A stretch of 64,000 nt of DNA, taken from the NCBI RefSeq assembly GCF_036345255.1, contig NZ_CP107783.1, positions 8,921,001 to 8,985,000 of the forward strand, in the 5' to 3' direction. The DNA is from Streptomyces sp. NBC_00569. Lineage in GTDB: Bacteria > Actinomycetota > Actinomycetes > Streptomycetales > Streptomycetaceae. The notes under the pieces are model-generated. The model worked only from the letters and a program-made list of their open reading frames with translations. It searched no databases and was not told the DNA's origin. The position numbers were made by a program, and so were the translations under genes. Positions 19,300 through 26,612 of this stretch are shown here, in pieces. How positions within the stretch are numbered: the stretch's first letter is position 1; each line of letters begins with the position of its first letter.

Positions 19300-19376
19300 A
19301 GTCCAGCGAAGTCCAGCGAAGTCCAGTGAAGTCCAGCGAAGTCCAGCGAATCTCAGTGAAGTTCAGTGAAGTTCAG
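19291..19376. repeat. Decamer tandem repeat (GTCCAGCGAA)n
   Basis: Eight contiguous 10-bp units plus a partial one run from the receptor stop codon to just before the Gfo/Idh ribosome site. Five inner units (19301-19350) are GTCCAG(C/T)GAA with only that C/T change; the outer ones diverge to TCTCAGTGAA or GTTCAGTGAA. The period equals about one DNA helical turn. Confidence 0.9.
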
Positions 19377-19393
19377 TCTGTGAAGGGATCCTC

Positions 19394-20599
19394 ATGACGT
19401 TCTCCATCGGCATCGTCGGCGCCGGGCAGTTCTCCGGGCAGTTCGCCAAACTGTTCCGCGCCCACCCCGGTGTCGGCGACATCCACGTCACGGACCTGCT
19501 GCCGGAGCGCGCCGAACGCCTCGTCGCCGCCGAGCGGCTCACCGGCACTTTCCCCTCGTTCGACGCCATGCTGGAGTCCGACGCGGTCGACGCCGTGGCG
19601 GTCTTCACCCAGCGCTGGACCCACGGCCCGCTCGTCCTGCGGGCGTTGCGCGCCGGGAAGCACGTGTACTCGGCGGTGCCGATGGCGATCACCGAGGACG
19701 AGATCGCCGCCATCATCGACGCCGTGCGCGACACGGGGCTGACGTACATGATGGGCGAGACCAGCCAGTACAACCCGGCGACGGTGCACGCCCGCAACCA
19801 GATCGCCGACGGCGCCTTCGGACGGCTCTTCTACGCGGAGGGCGACTACGTCCACGACATGGACCTCGGCTTCTACGACGCCTACCGGTACAGCGGCGGC
19901 GACGACTGGAAGGCCACCGCCAGCTATCCGCCCCTGCTCTACCCGACGCACTCCGTCGGCGGTGTGCTCGGCGCCTGGCAGACCCACGCCGTGAGCGTCT
20001 CCGCGATCGGTGTGCCCGACGAGCGCGGTGACGGGGTCTTCGACAAGGAGGTCAGCCAGTTCGGCAACGACCTGTCGAACGCGACGGCCCTCTTCGAGGT
20101 CGCGGGTGGCGGCTCGTTCCGCACGAACGAGTTCCGCAGGGTCGGCTATCCGTCACACATCCGCGAATCGCGGTTCCGGTTCTTCGGCACCGACGCCAGC
20201 ATGGAGCAGCTGGCCACGGTCAGCTTCTGGCAGGACAAGAAGGGGGTGCAGGACATCTCGGAACTCCTCCAGCCCAAGCCGACGCTGCCGGCCGACGACC
20301 CCTCGCTCCAGCACATCGCGCCCGCCCTCAGGGACGCGTTCACCTCCGGCTCGGCGCCCGTGCACGACCGCGCCCGGCTGCCCCGCGAGTTCGACCACAT
20401 GCCCAACGGCCACGAGGGAAGCCACCACTTCCTCGTCGACGACTTCGTCACCGCCGTCGCCACGAGGACCCTGCCGTCGGTGAACGCGTGGGTGGCCGCC
20501 CGCTACACCCTGCCCGGCATCGTCGCCCACGAGTCGGCCCTGCGCGGGGGTGCACGCCTGGACATCCCGGACTTCGGGGACGCTCCCAACTCCCTCTGA
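19394..20599 (+). CDS. Gfo/Idh/MocA-family oxidoreductase
   Basis: A 401-residue NAD(P)-dependent sugar or inositol dehydrogenase. It begins SIGIVGAGQFSGQFAKLFRA, a Rossmann GxGxxG variant, and carries AGKHVYSAVPMAI, the usual EKP-type motif position with VPM instead of EKP; the conserved Lys of EKP is therefore absent. The second domain includes GGDDWKATASYPPLLYPTHSVGG with its conserved His. AAGGGA precedes the ATG. Placed after the sugar ABC genes, it probably acts on the imported sugar or its derivative. Confidence 0.88.
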   Translation: MTFSIGIVGAGQFSGQFAKLFRAHPGVGDIHVTDLLPERAERLVAAERLTGTFPSFDAMLESDAVDAVAVFTQRWTHGPLVLRALRAGKHVYSAVPMAITEDEIAAIIDAVRDTGLTYMMGETSQYNPATVHARNQIADGAFGRLFYAEGDYVHDMDLGFYDAYRYSGGDDWKATASYPPLLYPTHSVGGVLGAWQTHAVSVSAIGVPDERGDGVFDKEVSQFGNDLSNATALFEVAGGGSFRTNEFRRVGYPSHIRESRFRFFGTDASMEQLATVSFWQDKKGVQDISELLQPKPTLPADDPSLQHIAPALRDAFTSGSAPVHDRARLPREFDHMPNGHEGSHHFLVDDFVTAVATRTLPSVNAWVAARYTLPGIVAHESALRGGARLDIPDFGDAPNSL

Positions 20600-20705
20600 A
20601 CCATGGGGCGGGAGATAAGGGGGAGGCGGTTGCGAGCTCCTGGTGTGTCAGGAGTAGGGTGCGCGCACTGTCAAACGGGGCGAACACATCGCGGAGGAAA
20701 ATTCG

Positions 20706-21341
20706 GTGGTTGAGAACAAGAAGACGTGGCGGACGTCGGGCGCCCTCATAGCGGCCGCCACGGCGGGTGCGTTCGGCGTGGGGCTCTTCGCGAGCCCGGC
20801 GCAGGCGCACACCCCCGTGTGGGAGGTGACCTGCTCCCAGGTCAGCCTCGACCTGACCAACTACGGGTCGCGGTCCGACAACACGGTGACGGTCACGGTG
20901 GACGGAAAGGACCTGCTGCCCGCCGAGAAGTTCCAGAACGACTTCCACAAGAAGCTGGACCTGCCCGAGCACAGCAAGGAACTCCAGGTCCGCCTGGTCG
21001 TCAAGGCGAGCGACGGGGACCAGTACTCGCGTGACGAGACGAAGACGGCCCCGGTGTGCGAGGGCAGCACGCCCAAGCCGTCGGACACGCCGAGGCCGAC
21101 TCCGACGCCGTCCAAGCCGGCCGACACGGCGTCTCCCACGCCGAGCGACAAGCCCAGTACGGCGACGAGCTCCGCTGCCGCGGTGCCCTCGTCCAAGCCG
21201 AGCGCCGACTCGGGCGACCTCGCCGAGACGGGCTCGTCCAGCGCCACGCCGCTCATCGGCGGTGCGGCCGCCGTGGTGATCGTCGCGGGTGGCGGCCTCG
21301 TGTGGGCGACGCGCAAGCGCCGCAGCGCCGCTCAGGGCTGA
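20706..21341 (+). CDS. Secreted protein with LAETG sortase signal
   Basis: A 211-residue wall-anchored protein. Residues 1-34 are a signal peptide ending AQA. A beta-rich domain with two cysteines (about C43 and C118) follows, then a Pro/Ser/Thr-rich stalk (about 120-168), LAETG (172-176), a TM segment (about 183-201) and the basic tail RKRRSAAQG. LAxTG is the class E sortase motif of Streptomyces. The start is GTG with GGAGG upstream. It likely stands on the cell surface after sortase E attachment to peptidoglycan. Ligand unknown. Confidence 0.86.
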   Translation: MVENKKTWRTSGALIAAATAGAFGVGLFASPAQAHTPVWEVTCSQVSLDLTNYGSRSDNTVTVTVDGKDLLPAEKFQNDFHKKLDLPEHSKELQVRLVVKASDGDQYSRDETKTAPVCEGSTPKPSDTPRPTPTPSKPADTASPTPSDKPSTATSSAAAVPSSKPSADSGDLAETGSSSATPLIGGAAAVVIVAGGGLVWATRKRRSAAQG

Positions 21342-21344
21342 GAA

Positions 21345-21388
21345 CATGTGTGGGGGCGGGCCGTTCCCGGTCCGCCCCCACACGCATG
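21345..21388. terminator. Strong hairpin terminator
   Basis: ACATG plus GTGTGGGGGCGG pairs with CCGCCCCCACAC plus CATGT, with one bulged base, giving a stem of about 17 bp with a 12-nt loop. It sits directly after the LAETG gene and before the 2'-5' RNA ligase-like gene. Confidence 0.75.
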
Positions 21389-21412
21389 TCCCAGCACGGA
21401 GGTGAGGTGGCC

Positions 21413-21952
21413 ATGACGGCCGTCGGCGAGGGGCGCGCCCCGGAGGACCGGAGCGCTCTGGTCATCACCCTGCCCATCGCGAACCCGCTGCTCGAAGCCG
21501 CGGCGGAGGTCAATCCCGCGCTGGTGAGAAAGGGCCTGCCCGCCCATGTCTCGCTGCTCTACCCGTTCCTGCCCGCGGCGGAGCTGACGGCGGACGTCGA
21601 CGCCGAGGTGCGCGATCTCGCGGCGTCACTGCCCGCGGTCGAGACGGATCTGAAGGACTTCGTGGCGGCGCCGCGCTTCGTCGCCGTCCCCGTGCCCGCG
21701 CTGCAGCCCGTGGCCGACGCGTTCTGCGCACGCTGGCCGCACATCACCCCGTACGGCGGCCGGTTCGGGGAGCGTCCCCAGCCGCATGTCACGCTGGCGA
21801 CGGGAGCCACGGACGAGGAGGCGGAACGCGTGCGGGACCGGGTGCGGCCGCTGCTCCCGCTGCGCGTGACGGCCTGGCGCGTCGATCTCGTGGTCCGCAC
21901 CGGCGGGGACTGGCGGTTGCGCCTCACGGCGCCGTTCGCCGCCAGCCCCTGA
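21413..21952 (+). CDS. 2'-5' RNA ligase (2H phosphoesterase) superfamily protein
   Basis: A 179-residue protein with the two HxT/S motifs of 2H phosphoesterases: AHVSLLYPF (H45, S47) and PHVTLATG (H125, T127), each on its own lobe. Members hydrolyse or ligate 2',5' or 2',3'-cyclic phosphate bonds. GGAGGTGA precedes the ATG at 21413; the GTG at 21407 and ATG at 21386 are in frame but less well placed. Physiological substrate unknown. Confidence 0.83.
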   Translation: MTAVGEGRAPEDRSALVITLPIANPLLEAAAEVNPALVRKGLPAHVSLLYPFLPAAELTADVDAEVRDLAASLPAVETDLKDFVAAPRFVAVPVPALQPVADAFCARWPHITPYGGRFGERPQPHVTLATGATDEEAERVRDRVRPLLPLRVTAWRVDLVVRTGGDWRLRLTAPFAASP

Positions 21953-21956
21953 ACGA

Positions 21957-22265
21957 CTACTGCTGGTACGGGTTCTGGCCGAGCGGCTGGCCCGGCTGCT
22001 GCTGACCCTGCGCCGGGTAACCGGCGGGGGCGGCGGCCTGCGCGAGCAGCGCCTCCGCCTGCTCCTTGGCGAGCTGGTGCTCGATCCCGCAGAACGTGCA
22101 CTGCGAGCGGTACTTGGTGGAGATGGGGAACAGCGGCACGAAGAACAGCGTGAACTTCGTGACGTACTTGCGCAGCGCGTGCGCCGCGGGATTGCCGCAG
22201 TTGCCACAGACGAACGTGAGCATCGCGAGCTGGTACAGATATCCCCGAGTACCGAAAATGATCAT
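21957..22265 (-). CDS. Zinc-ribbon membrane-associated hypothetical protein
   Basis: A 102-residue protein with two CxxC pairs (FVCGNCGN and CTFCGIEH) that form a zinc ribbon interrupted by a hydrophobic segment FTLFFVPLFPIS. The C-terminus is Gln/Pro/Gly rich (GYPAQGQQQPGQPLGQ). The ATG at 22265 lies after GGGAGGGG; 24 upstream residues in frame are rejected. This layout is widely seen in Streptomyces as a zinc-ribbon domain-containing protein. Function unknown. Confidence 0.78.
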   Translation of the reverse strand: MIIFGTRGYLYQLAMLTFVCGNCGNPAAHALRKYVTKFTLFFVPLFPISTKYRSQCTFCGIEHQLAKEQAEALLAQAAAPAGYPAQGQQQPGQPLGQNPYQQ

Positions 22266-22362
22266 TGGTGGCCCCTCCCGACCGGCGGCCCGCCGGCACA
22301 TGAGCGGCGGTATTTCGCCATCGTAGAGGCAGCACACCGAGGCCGGTCGGGCGCAGTGGCCC

Positions 22363-22692
22363 TCAGGAGGGGATGAGATCCAGGGCCGCCGCCATCACCT
22401 CCACCTGGTCCTCGACGGATACCTCCGCCGGATTGAGGTCGCCCCACTGGATCTCGTCCGCGCCCAGCTCCACGCACCGCTTCCGTTGCTCAGGTGCGCC
22501 GTCGACAAGTGTGGCCACCGGATCGGGAGTGTCCTGGGAGGCCGCGAGGATCGGCAGGCAGCAGCAGCCGCTCGGACAGGGACACGCTGTCGAAGCCGAG
22601 ACGCTCGGTGGCGCGCGCCGCGTCGGCGACGGCCTCGGGCCCTGCGTACGGTCCGAAGCTCGGCAGACCGACGCCGATACGGGGGTGTTCAT
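22363..22692 (-). pseudogene. Broken LLM-class (F420-dependent) oxidoreductase
   Basis: Only the two ends of a luciferase-like monooxygenase remain, in different frames. The N-terminal piece reads RIGVGLPSFGPYAGPEAVAD and continues ARATERLGFDSVSLSERLLL, typical of the family start; it would join an ATG (22692) as MNTP-RIGVG only if one C were added to the C5 run at 22681-22685. The C-terminal piece (RCVELGADEIQWG, then ED..VMAAALDLIPS) is in another frame and joins directly after about 55 residues, so about 180 residues of the barrel are deleted. Clearly non-functional. Confidence 0.78.
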
Positions 22693-22924
22693 CGGGAGCT
22701 CTGTTCTGTCGGGGGTGCTGCTCCGTGTATGACCGTGAGCGGCGCCGGAACTCATCTCTTGAACGCGGGAGCGGCCGGACGCGGGACGATCTCGTCCGAT
22801 TGCATGTTTCGGCGCGGACAATGGATCGCTGGACTCGTTCTTGACAGGAGAGTTTGCCGCAATGAGCATCGTTGTGCTTTCACCAGCCGGTGGAGGTCAT
22901 CCGAACGATGGAGGGGGTTTACGA

Positions 22925-23011
22925 ATGTCCGCGATCGTTTCCACGCTCAAGCACACCAAGTACGTCATGGGTTCGCTGGCGGCGGTGCTCTTCACCAACT
23001 GCCCCAGCTGA
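22925..23011 (+). CDS. 28-residue peptide, candidate precursor or pheromone
   Basis: Starts at an ATG with GGAGGGGG 7 bp upstream. It begins MSAIVSTLKHTKY, has a short hydrophobic stretch (about residues 13-24, VMGSLAAVLFTN), and ends TNCPS with one Cys three residues from the end. An in-frame upstream ATG at 22862 would give a 49-residue form with a Gly-rich leader (SPAGGGHPNDGGGLR); its AGGAGAG is 11 bp away, less ideal. All codons fit local usage. A stem-loop follows 6 bp after the stop, then the PaaK-like and YD/GxGD genes. A role as a processed or modified peptide is inference from size and context. Confidence 0.6.
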   Translation: MSAIVSTLKHTKYVMGSLAAVLFTNCPS

Positions 23012-23017
23012 CGCGAC

Positions 23018-23051
23018 GACGGGGCGGGCGGCCACGGCCGTCCGCCCCGTC
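23018..23051 (+). terminator. Stem-loop after peptide gene (attenuator-like)
   Basis: GACGGGGCGGGCGGC (23018-23032) pairs with GCCGTCCGCCCCGTC (23037-23051) with one G.T pair and a 4-nt loop, then CTCTCTGCCCCGTCTC follows. Between a tiny gene and its enzyme genes, such a hairpin usually lets the peptide be made in excess of the enzymes. Confidence 0.6.
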
Positions 23052-23116
23052 TCTCTGCCCCGTCTCAGGGGGTCACGGTTCACGGTGCGCGAGGTGTCGC
23101 AGGCGGGGGAGGAACC

Positions 23117-24532
23117 ATGTTCGACACGGGGATCCGGCAGTTCCGAATGGCGCTCGCGATGGTGCTCGGCCGCCCCATCGACGTACGGTCCGCCGAGCGG
23201 CTGGTGGAGGACGCCCTGGCGACGATCGCCGAGTTCGGCGCGCCGGGAGAGGATGTCGAGCAACTCCTGCGGGGCGCGGCCGCCGACCCGCAACTGCGCG
23301 CCGACCTGACGGACAAGGCCCTGCGCCGCACCGCCAGGCGCCTGGCCGACAAGTCACCTTTCTACGCAGAGCACTTCGAGGCCGCGGGCGTCGACCCCGC
23401 CACGCTGACCATCGGCACCATGGGCCGCGTCCCCGTCACCACGAAGACGGACCTCGTCAAGCGGTCCCGTGACTTCCTGTGCGGTGAGCCGTTCCTCGCC
23501 TCGCGCACCACCGGCACGACGGGCCGCCCCGCCGAGGTCTGGTACTCCCGTTACGAGGAGCGGCTGTGGCCCGCTCTGGTGGCTCTCTCGCAGGTCCTGC
23601 GCGGCAACGTACGCACCACGGACCTCGTCCAGTTCAACATCAGCTCCCGCGCCACTGGCACCGCGTACGCGGAGATGCAGGTGGCCCGCATGGCCGGGGC
23701 CGCGATCCGCATGGTCGGCCTGGTGCCCCCTGCCGAGACCCTCGACCTCACCGTCGGCACCGACGCCCCCGCTCCGACCCTGATGGTCACCTACCCGAGC
23801 TACCTGGGCCAGTTGGTCATCCTCGCGCGTGAACGGGGCCTCGGGCCCGCCGACTTCCGGCTGCGGCGCATCAACGTGGGAAGCGAAGTCCTGTCGCCCG
23901 CCCTTGCCTCGGCCGCCGAGGAGACCTTCGGCGCCCCGGTGCACGACGGCTACGGCATGACCGAGGTGACTCCGGTCGCCGGCGCGATCTGCGCGCAGCG
24001 GCATCTGCACATCGACGCCGGGATCGGTCTGGTCGAGGTGTGTGACCTGGAGACCGGGGAACCGGCCGGGCCCGGCGCGCTCGGCACCATCGTCGCCACC
24101 CCGTTCTACCCCTACCGGGAGTGCATGCCGCTCTTCCGCTACGACACCCGCGATCTCGTGCGGCGCCTGCCCGACGCGCCCCTCACCTGCGAGATGGCGA
24201 ACGTCCCGGCCACCTCGCACATCCTCGGCAAGGCCGACCATGTGCTGAGCACCCGCTCCGGGGCCGTGATGCCGCGCGACCTCATCGAGGTCCTCGACGC
24301 GCTGCCGGGCGCGCGGTGGCCCATGCGCTACCGGACCGACGTCACCGACGGCCGGCTACGGATCGAACTCGCCGCCGCGTGCGCCGCGGACAACGGTCCG
24401 GCCGACATCGCCGGCCGCCTCGCCGCGGCGGGCATCGACGCGACCGTCGCGCTCACCGATGCCGGGGGACACCAACTGCGGCGGTACCGCTGCGACTTGG
24501 TCGAGCACAGCTTCGCCGGGAGGGCCTCGTGA
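23117..24532 (+). CDS. PaaK-like (phenylacetate-CoA ligase family) adenylate-forming enzyme
   Basis: A 471-residue member of the ANL superfamily. The P-loop is TTGTTGRP (131-138), the adenine/carboxylate motif is YGMTE (279-283), and RYDTRDL (341-347) is the hinge-side Asp/Arg block typical of PaaK and F390 synthetase-like proteins. An extra N-terminal helical region of about 65 residues precedes the family core. The small C-terminal domain has no lysine after GKADH, and the usual catalytic Lys near the end is replaced by Arg in HQLRRYRCD, so full adenylation or thioesterification may be altered. It lies 105 bp after the peptide gene and its stop overlaps the next gene by GTGA. Confidence 0.8.
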   Translation: MFDTGIRQFRMALAMVLGRPIDVRSAERLVEDALATIAEFGAPGEDVEQLLRGAAADPQLRADLTDKALRRTARRLADKSPFYAEHFEAAGVDPATLTIGTMGRVPVTTKTDLVKRSRDFLCGEPFLASRTTGTTGRPAEVWYSRYEERLWPALVALSQVLRGNVRTTDLVQFNISSRATGTAYAEMQVARMAGAAIRMVGLVPPAETLDLTVGTDAPAPTLMVTYPSYLGQLVILARERGLGPADFRLRRINVGSEVLSPALASAAEETFGAPVHDGYGMTEVTPVAGAICAQRHLHIDAGIGLVEVCDLETGEPAGPGALGTIVATPFYPYRECMPLFRYDTRDLVRRLPDAPLTCEMANVPATSHILGKADHVLSTRSGAVMPRDLIEVLDALPGARWPMRYRTDVTDGRLRIELAAACAADNGPADIAGRLAAAGIDATVALTDAGGHQLRRYRCDLVEHSFAGRAS

Positions 24533-25422
24533 GCGCCGCGCAGTCCGTGTTCTTCACCCTCGTCACGCTGGGCATCGCCCTGGGCGTCTCGCTCGCCGGC
24601 GTCGCGTACTTCCGCCTCGTCACCCTGCCGAGGCCGGCAGTCGGAGCCTTCAACGGCAACGACATGGTCATCATGATGGGCTTCGTCATCGCCCTGCCGT
24701 TCCTCTACCTGGCCCTGCCCGGCGCGCTCCTGCCGCCCGTCCTCGGCCTCACCCTGGCGGGCGGCCTCGCCGTCGCGTACGGCCCCGTGGTCCGAAGCGC
24801 CCGGCTCCGGTGGCTTCTCATCGCCGCGCTCCTCGCGGCCGACTGGTTCGCCGCGCGCTCCGCCGCACACGACCCGACCCATGCGCTGCCGTACTGGCTG
24901 ATCAACAGCACCGTCATCGTGCTGATGGCGGTCGGCGCCGCCAACCTCAACGCCCAGGGCGGTCTCCGCCTGCGCCACGTCGCCCGGTTCGCGCTCGCCC
25001 TCGCCGCGTACGACCTGTTCTTCGCCACCGCCGTGCCCATCACACAGCGGCTCTTCGACGCCGTGCAGGGCTACGCCTTCGCGCCCTCCGCGGGTCTGCG
25101 CGTCGGAGATCTCGGCGCGGTGCTCGGCATGGGCGACCTCCTTGTGTACGCCCTCTACAGCACTGTCGCGTACAAGGCCTACGGGCGGTCCGGTCTCGCC
25201 ACCGCTCTCGGCCTCGTCGCCGTGTTCGGCGCGCTGCTGCCGACCCTCACCCCGGTCACGGTCGAGGCGCTCACCGGGCATCTCCCCGAGATCGTGCCCG
25301 CGCAGATCTTCTTCGGGCCCGCCGCGTTCGTCGGTCATCTGGTGCTGCGGCGGCGTGGACCCGAGCGCCGCATGGCGGACGTTCGCCCGCCCGCTCCCGC
25401 GCCGGCCTCCGTGGCCGCGTAG
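24529..25422 (+). CDS. Nine-TM protein, putative GxGD intramembrane aspartyl protease
   Basis: A 297-residue very hydrophobic protein. I count nine candidate TM segments (about 7-29, 44-65, 66-86, 93-109, 120-139, 150-170, 192-216, 222-242, 253-272). TM6 carries AAYDLFF (Y161-D162) and TM7 carries LGMGDLLVYALY (G200-x-G202-D203); these match the YD and GxGD motifs of presenilin and signal peptide peptidase, with about 41 residues between the two Asp, near the spacing in SPP. Before the last TM lies VPAQIFFGP, near the PAL position but PAQ. Coupled (GTGA) to the PaaK-like gene. A peptidase role on the tiny peptide is inference. Confidence 0.6.
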   Translation: MSAAQSVFFTLVTLGIALGVSLAGVAYFRLVTLPRPAVGAFNGNDMVIMMGFVIALPFLYLALPGALLPPVLGLTLAGGLAVAYGPVVRSARLRWLLIAALLAADWFAARSAAHDPTHALPYWLINSTVIVLMAVGAANLNAQGGLRLRHVARFALALAAYDLFFATAVPITQRLFDAVQGYAFAPSAGLRVGDLGAVLGMGDLLVYALYSTVAYKAYGRSGLATALGLVAVFGALLPTLTPVTVEALTGHLPEIVPAQIFFGPAAFVGHLVLRRRGPERRMADVRPPAPAPASVAA

Positions 25423-25552
25423 ACCGAGACCGTCAGCCCTGCACGCCCGCATGCCGTCCTCGACGAGGACGCTCGCCCGGGTGCTGATGGGCGCGTCGGG
25501 CCGCATACCTGCCGCCGGGACACGGAACAGACTCCTCCCCGAGCGCGCGCTC

Positions 25553-25613
25553 GATGCGTAACGTCTATTACATCTAGCCATCGACGACATTGATGTGTAA
25601 CTTCTGGGACATC
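25553..25613 (+). promoter_or_regulatory. Two 22-bp boxes, candidate RpiR operators
   Basis: Box 1 (25553-25574) and box 2 (25592-25613) share 17 of 22 bases. Both have the form GATG(C/T)GTAAC(G/T)TCT-3 bp-ACATC, with GATGT/ACATC inverted ends, and their starts are 39 bp apart. They lie 44 bp or more upstream of the receptor start of the amino-acid ABC operon. Confidence 0.6.
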
Positions 25614-25656
25614 GGCGCAGGCGATTCCGCGTGCTTCGGACGTCCGAGAGGGAACG

Positions 25657-26610
25657 ATGTTGATGTACATCTCTGTGCCCCGCCGCGGGGCGACTGCCGT
25701 GCTGGCCTGCATGGCTCTGGCAGTGGTCTCCGGCTGCGGCGCGAGCGGCGCCGGAGGAGCTGAGCCGGCGTCCCGGGACAAGGTCGCCGGGGTCACGGTC
25801 ACGCGGGATGCGGCACTGCACGAGGCCCTGCCCGAGCGGATCAGGAAGGCGGGCACCGTGCGTGTGGCCACGGACGTCCCCTACCCCCCGTTCGCGATGT
25901 TCGTCACCGAGGGGAAGGACCGGCTGACCGGCCTGGACTACGACCTCGGCCAGGCCCTGGGCGCGAAGCTCGGCGTCAGGTTCGACTTCACCCCGACGAA
26001 GTTCGACGGCATCGTGCCCGCCCTCCAGGCCGGCAAGTTCGACGCCGCGATGTCGGCCCTGACCGACAACAAGGAGCGGCAGAAGGTCGTCGACTTCGTC
26101 GACTACTCGAGATCCGGCTCGGGCATCCTGGTGACGGAGGGCAACCCGGCGAAGATCAGCACGCTGGACGACCTCTGCGGCCGAAAGGTCGGAGTCCAGG
26201 CGGCGACCAACCAGTACAAGCTTCTCAAGGCCCACCAGGCCGAATGCCGGGCGGCCGGCCGGAAGGCGGCCGACATCCAGACCTTCCCCAAGGACTCGGA
26301 CGCCCAACTCGCCCTGCGCTCGGGCAAGGTGACAGCCGAGGTCGTCACCAAACCTGCCGCCGCCTGGTCGGCCAAGACCGCCGACGGCGGCAACGCCTTC
26401 GACCTGGCCGAGGACCCCGAAGCGCCCGCAGGCTACCGGTCCTCACCCAACGGCATCGCGGTCACCAGACAACTTCCGCTCCTGACCGAAGCGATCCGGC
26501 GGGCGCTCCAGGCCCTGATCGACGACGGCACCCTCACCAAGATCTGCGACAAGTACGGCGTCGCCTCCATCGCCGTGAAGGAAGCCACCAAGAACGCGGC
26601 GGTGGACTAG
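25657..26610 (+). CDS. Amino-acid ABC transporter substrate-binding lipoprotein
   Basis: A 317-residue family-3 solute receptor. The signal peptide ends at the lipobox VVSGC. The mature domain shows KAGTVRVATDVPYPPFAMFV, GLDYDLGQALGAKLGVRFDF, FDGIVPALQAGKFDAAMSALTD and the later CGRKVGVQAATNQYKLL, typical of polar amino-acid binding proteins. Start is the first ATG, after a weak AGAGGGAACG; a second ATG is 6 bp further. First gene of an SBP-permease-ATPase-M20 peptidase operon. Ligand unknown; the peptidase suggests an amino-acid conjugate or small peptide. Confidence 0.92.
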   Translation: MLMYISVPRRGATAVLACMALAVVSGCGASGAGGAEPASRDKVAGVTVTRDAALHEALPERIRKAGTVRVATDVPYPPFAMFVTEGKDRLTGLDYDLGQALGAKLGVRFDFTPTKFDGIVPALQAGKFDAAMSALTDNKERQKVVDFVDYSRSGSGILVTEGNPAKISTLDDLCGRKVGVQAATNQYKLLKAHQAECRAAGRKAADIQTFPKDSDAQLALRSGKVTAEVVTKPAAAWSAKTADGGNAFDLAEDPEAPAGYRSSPNGIAVTRQLPLLTEAIRRALQALIDDGTLTKICDKYGVASIAVKEATKNAAVD

Positions 26611-26612
26611 AG

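Noticed and set aside
20448..21383. Minus-strand frame opposite the LAETG gene
   Set aside because: Antisense Arg/Gly/Val-rich shadow of a clear sortase substrate.
22841..22846. TTGACA considered as a -35 box for the peptide gene
   Set aside because: No acceptable -10 element at 16-19 bp; it would also lie inside the 5' end of the long peptide form.
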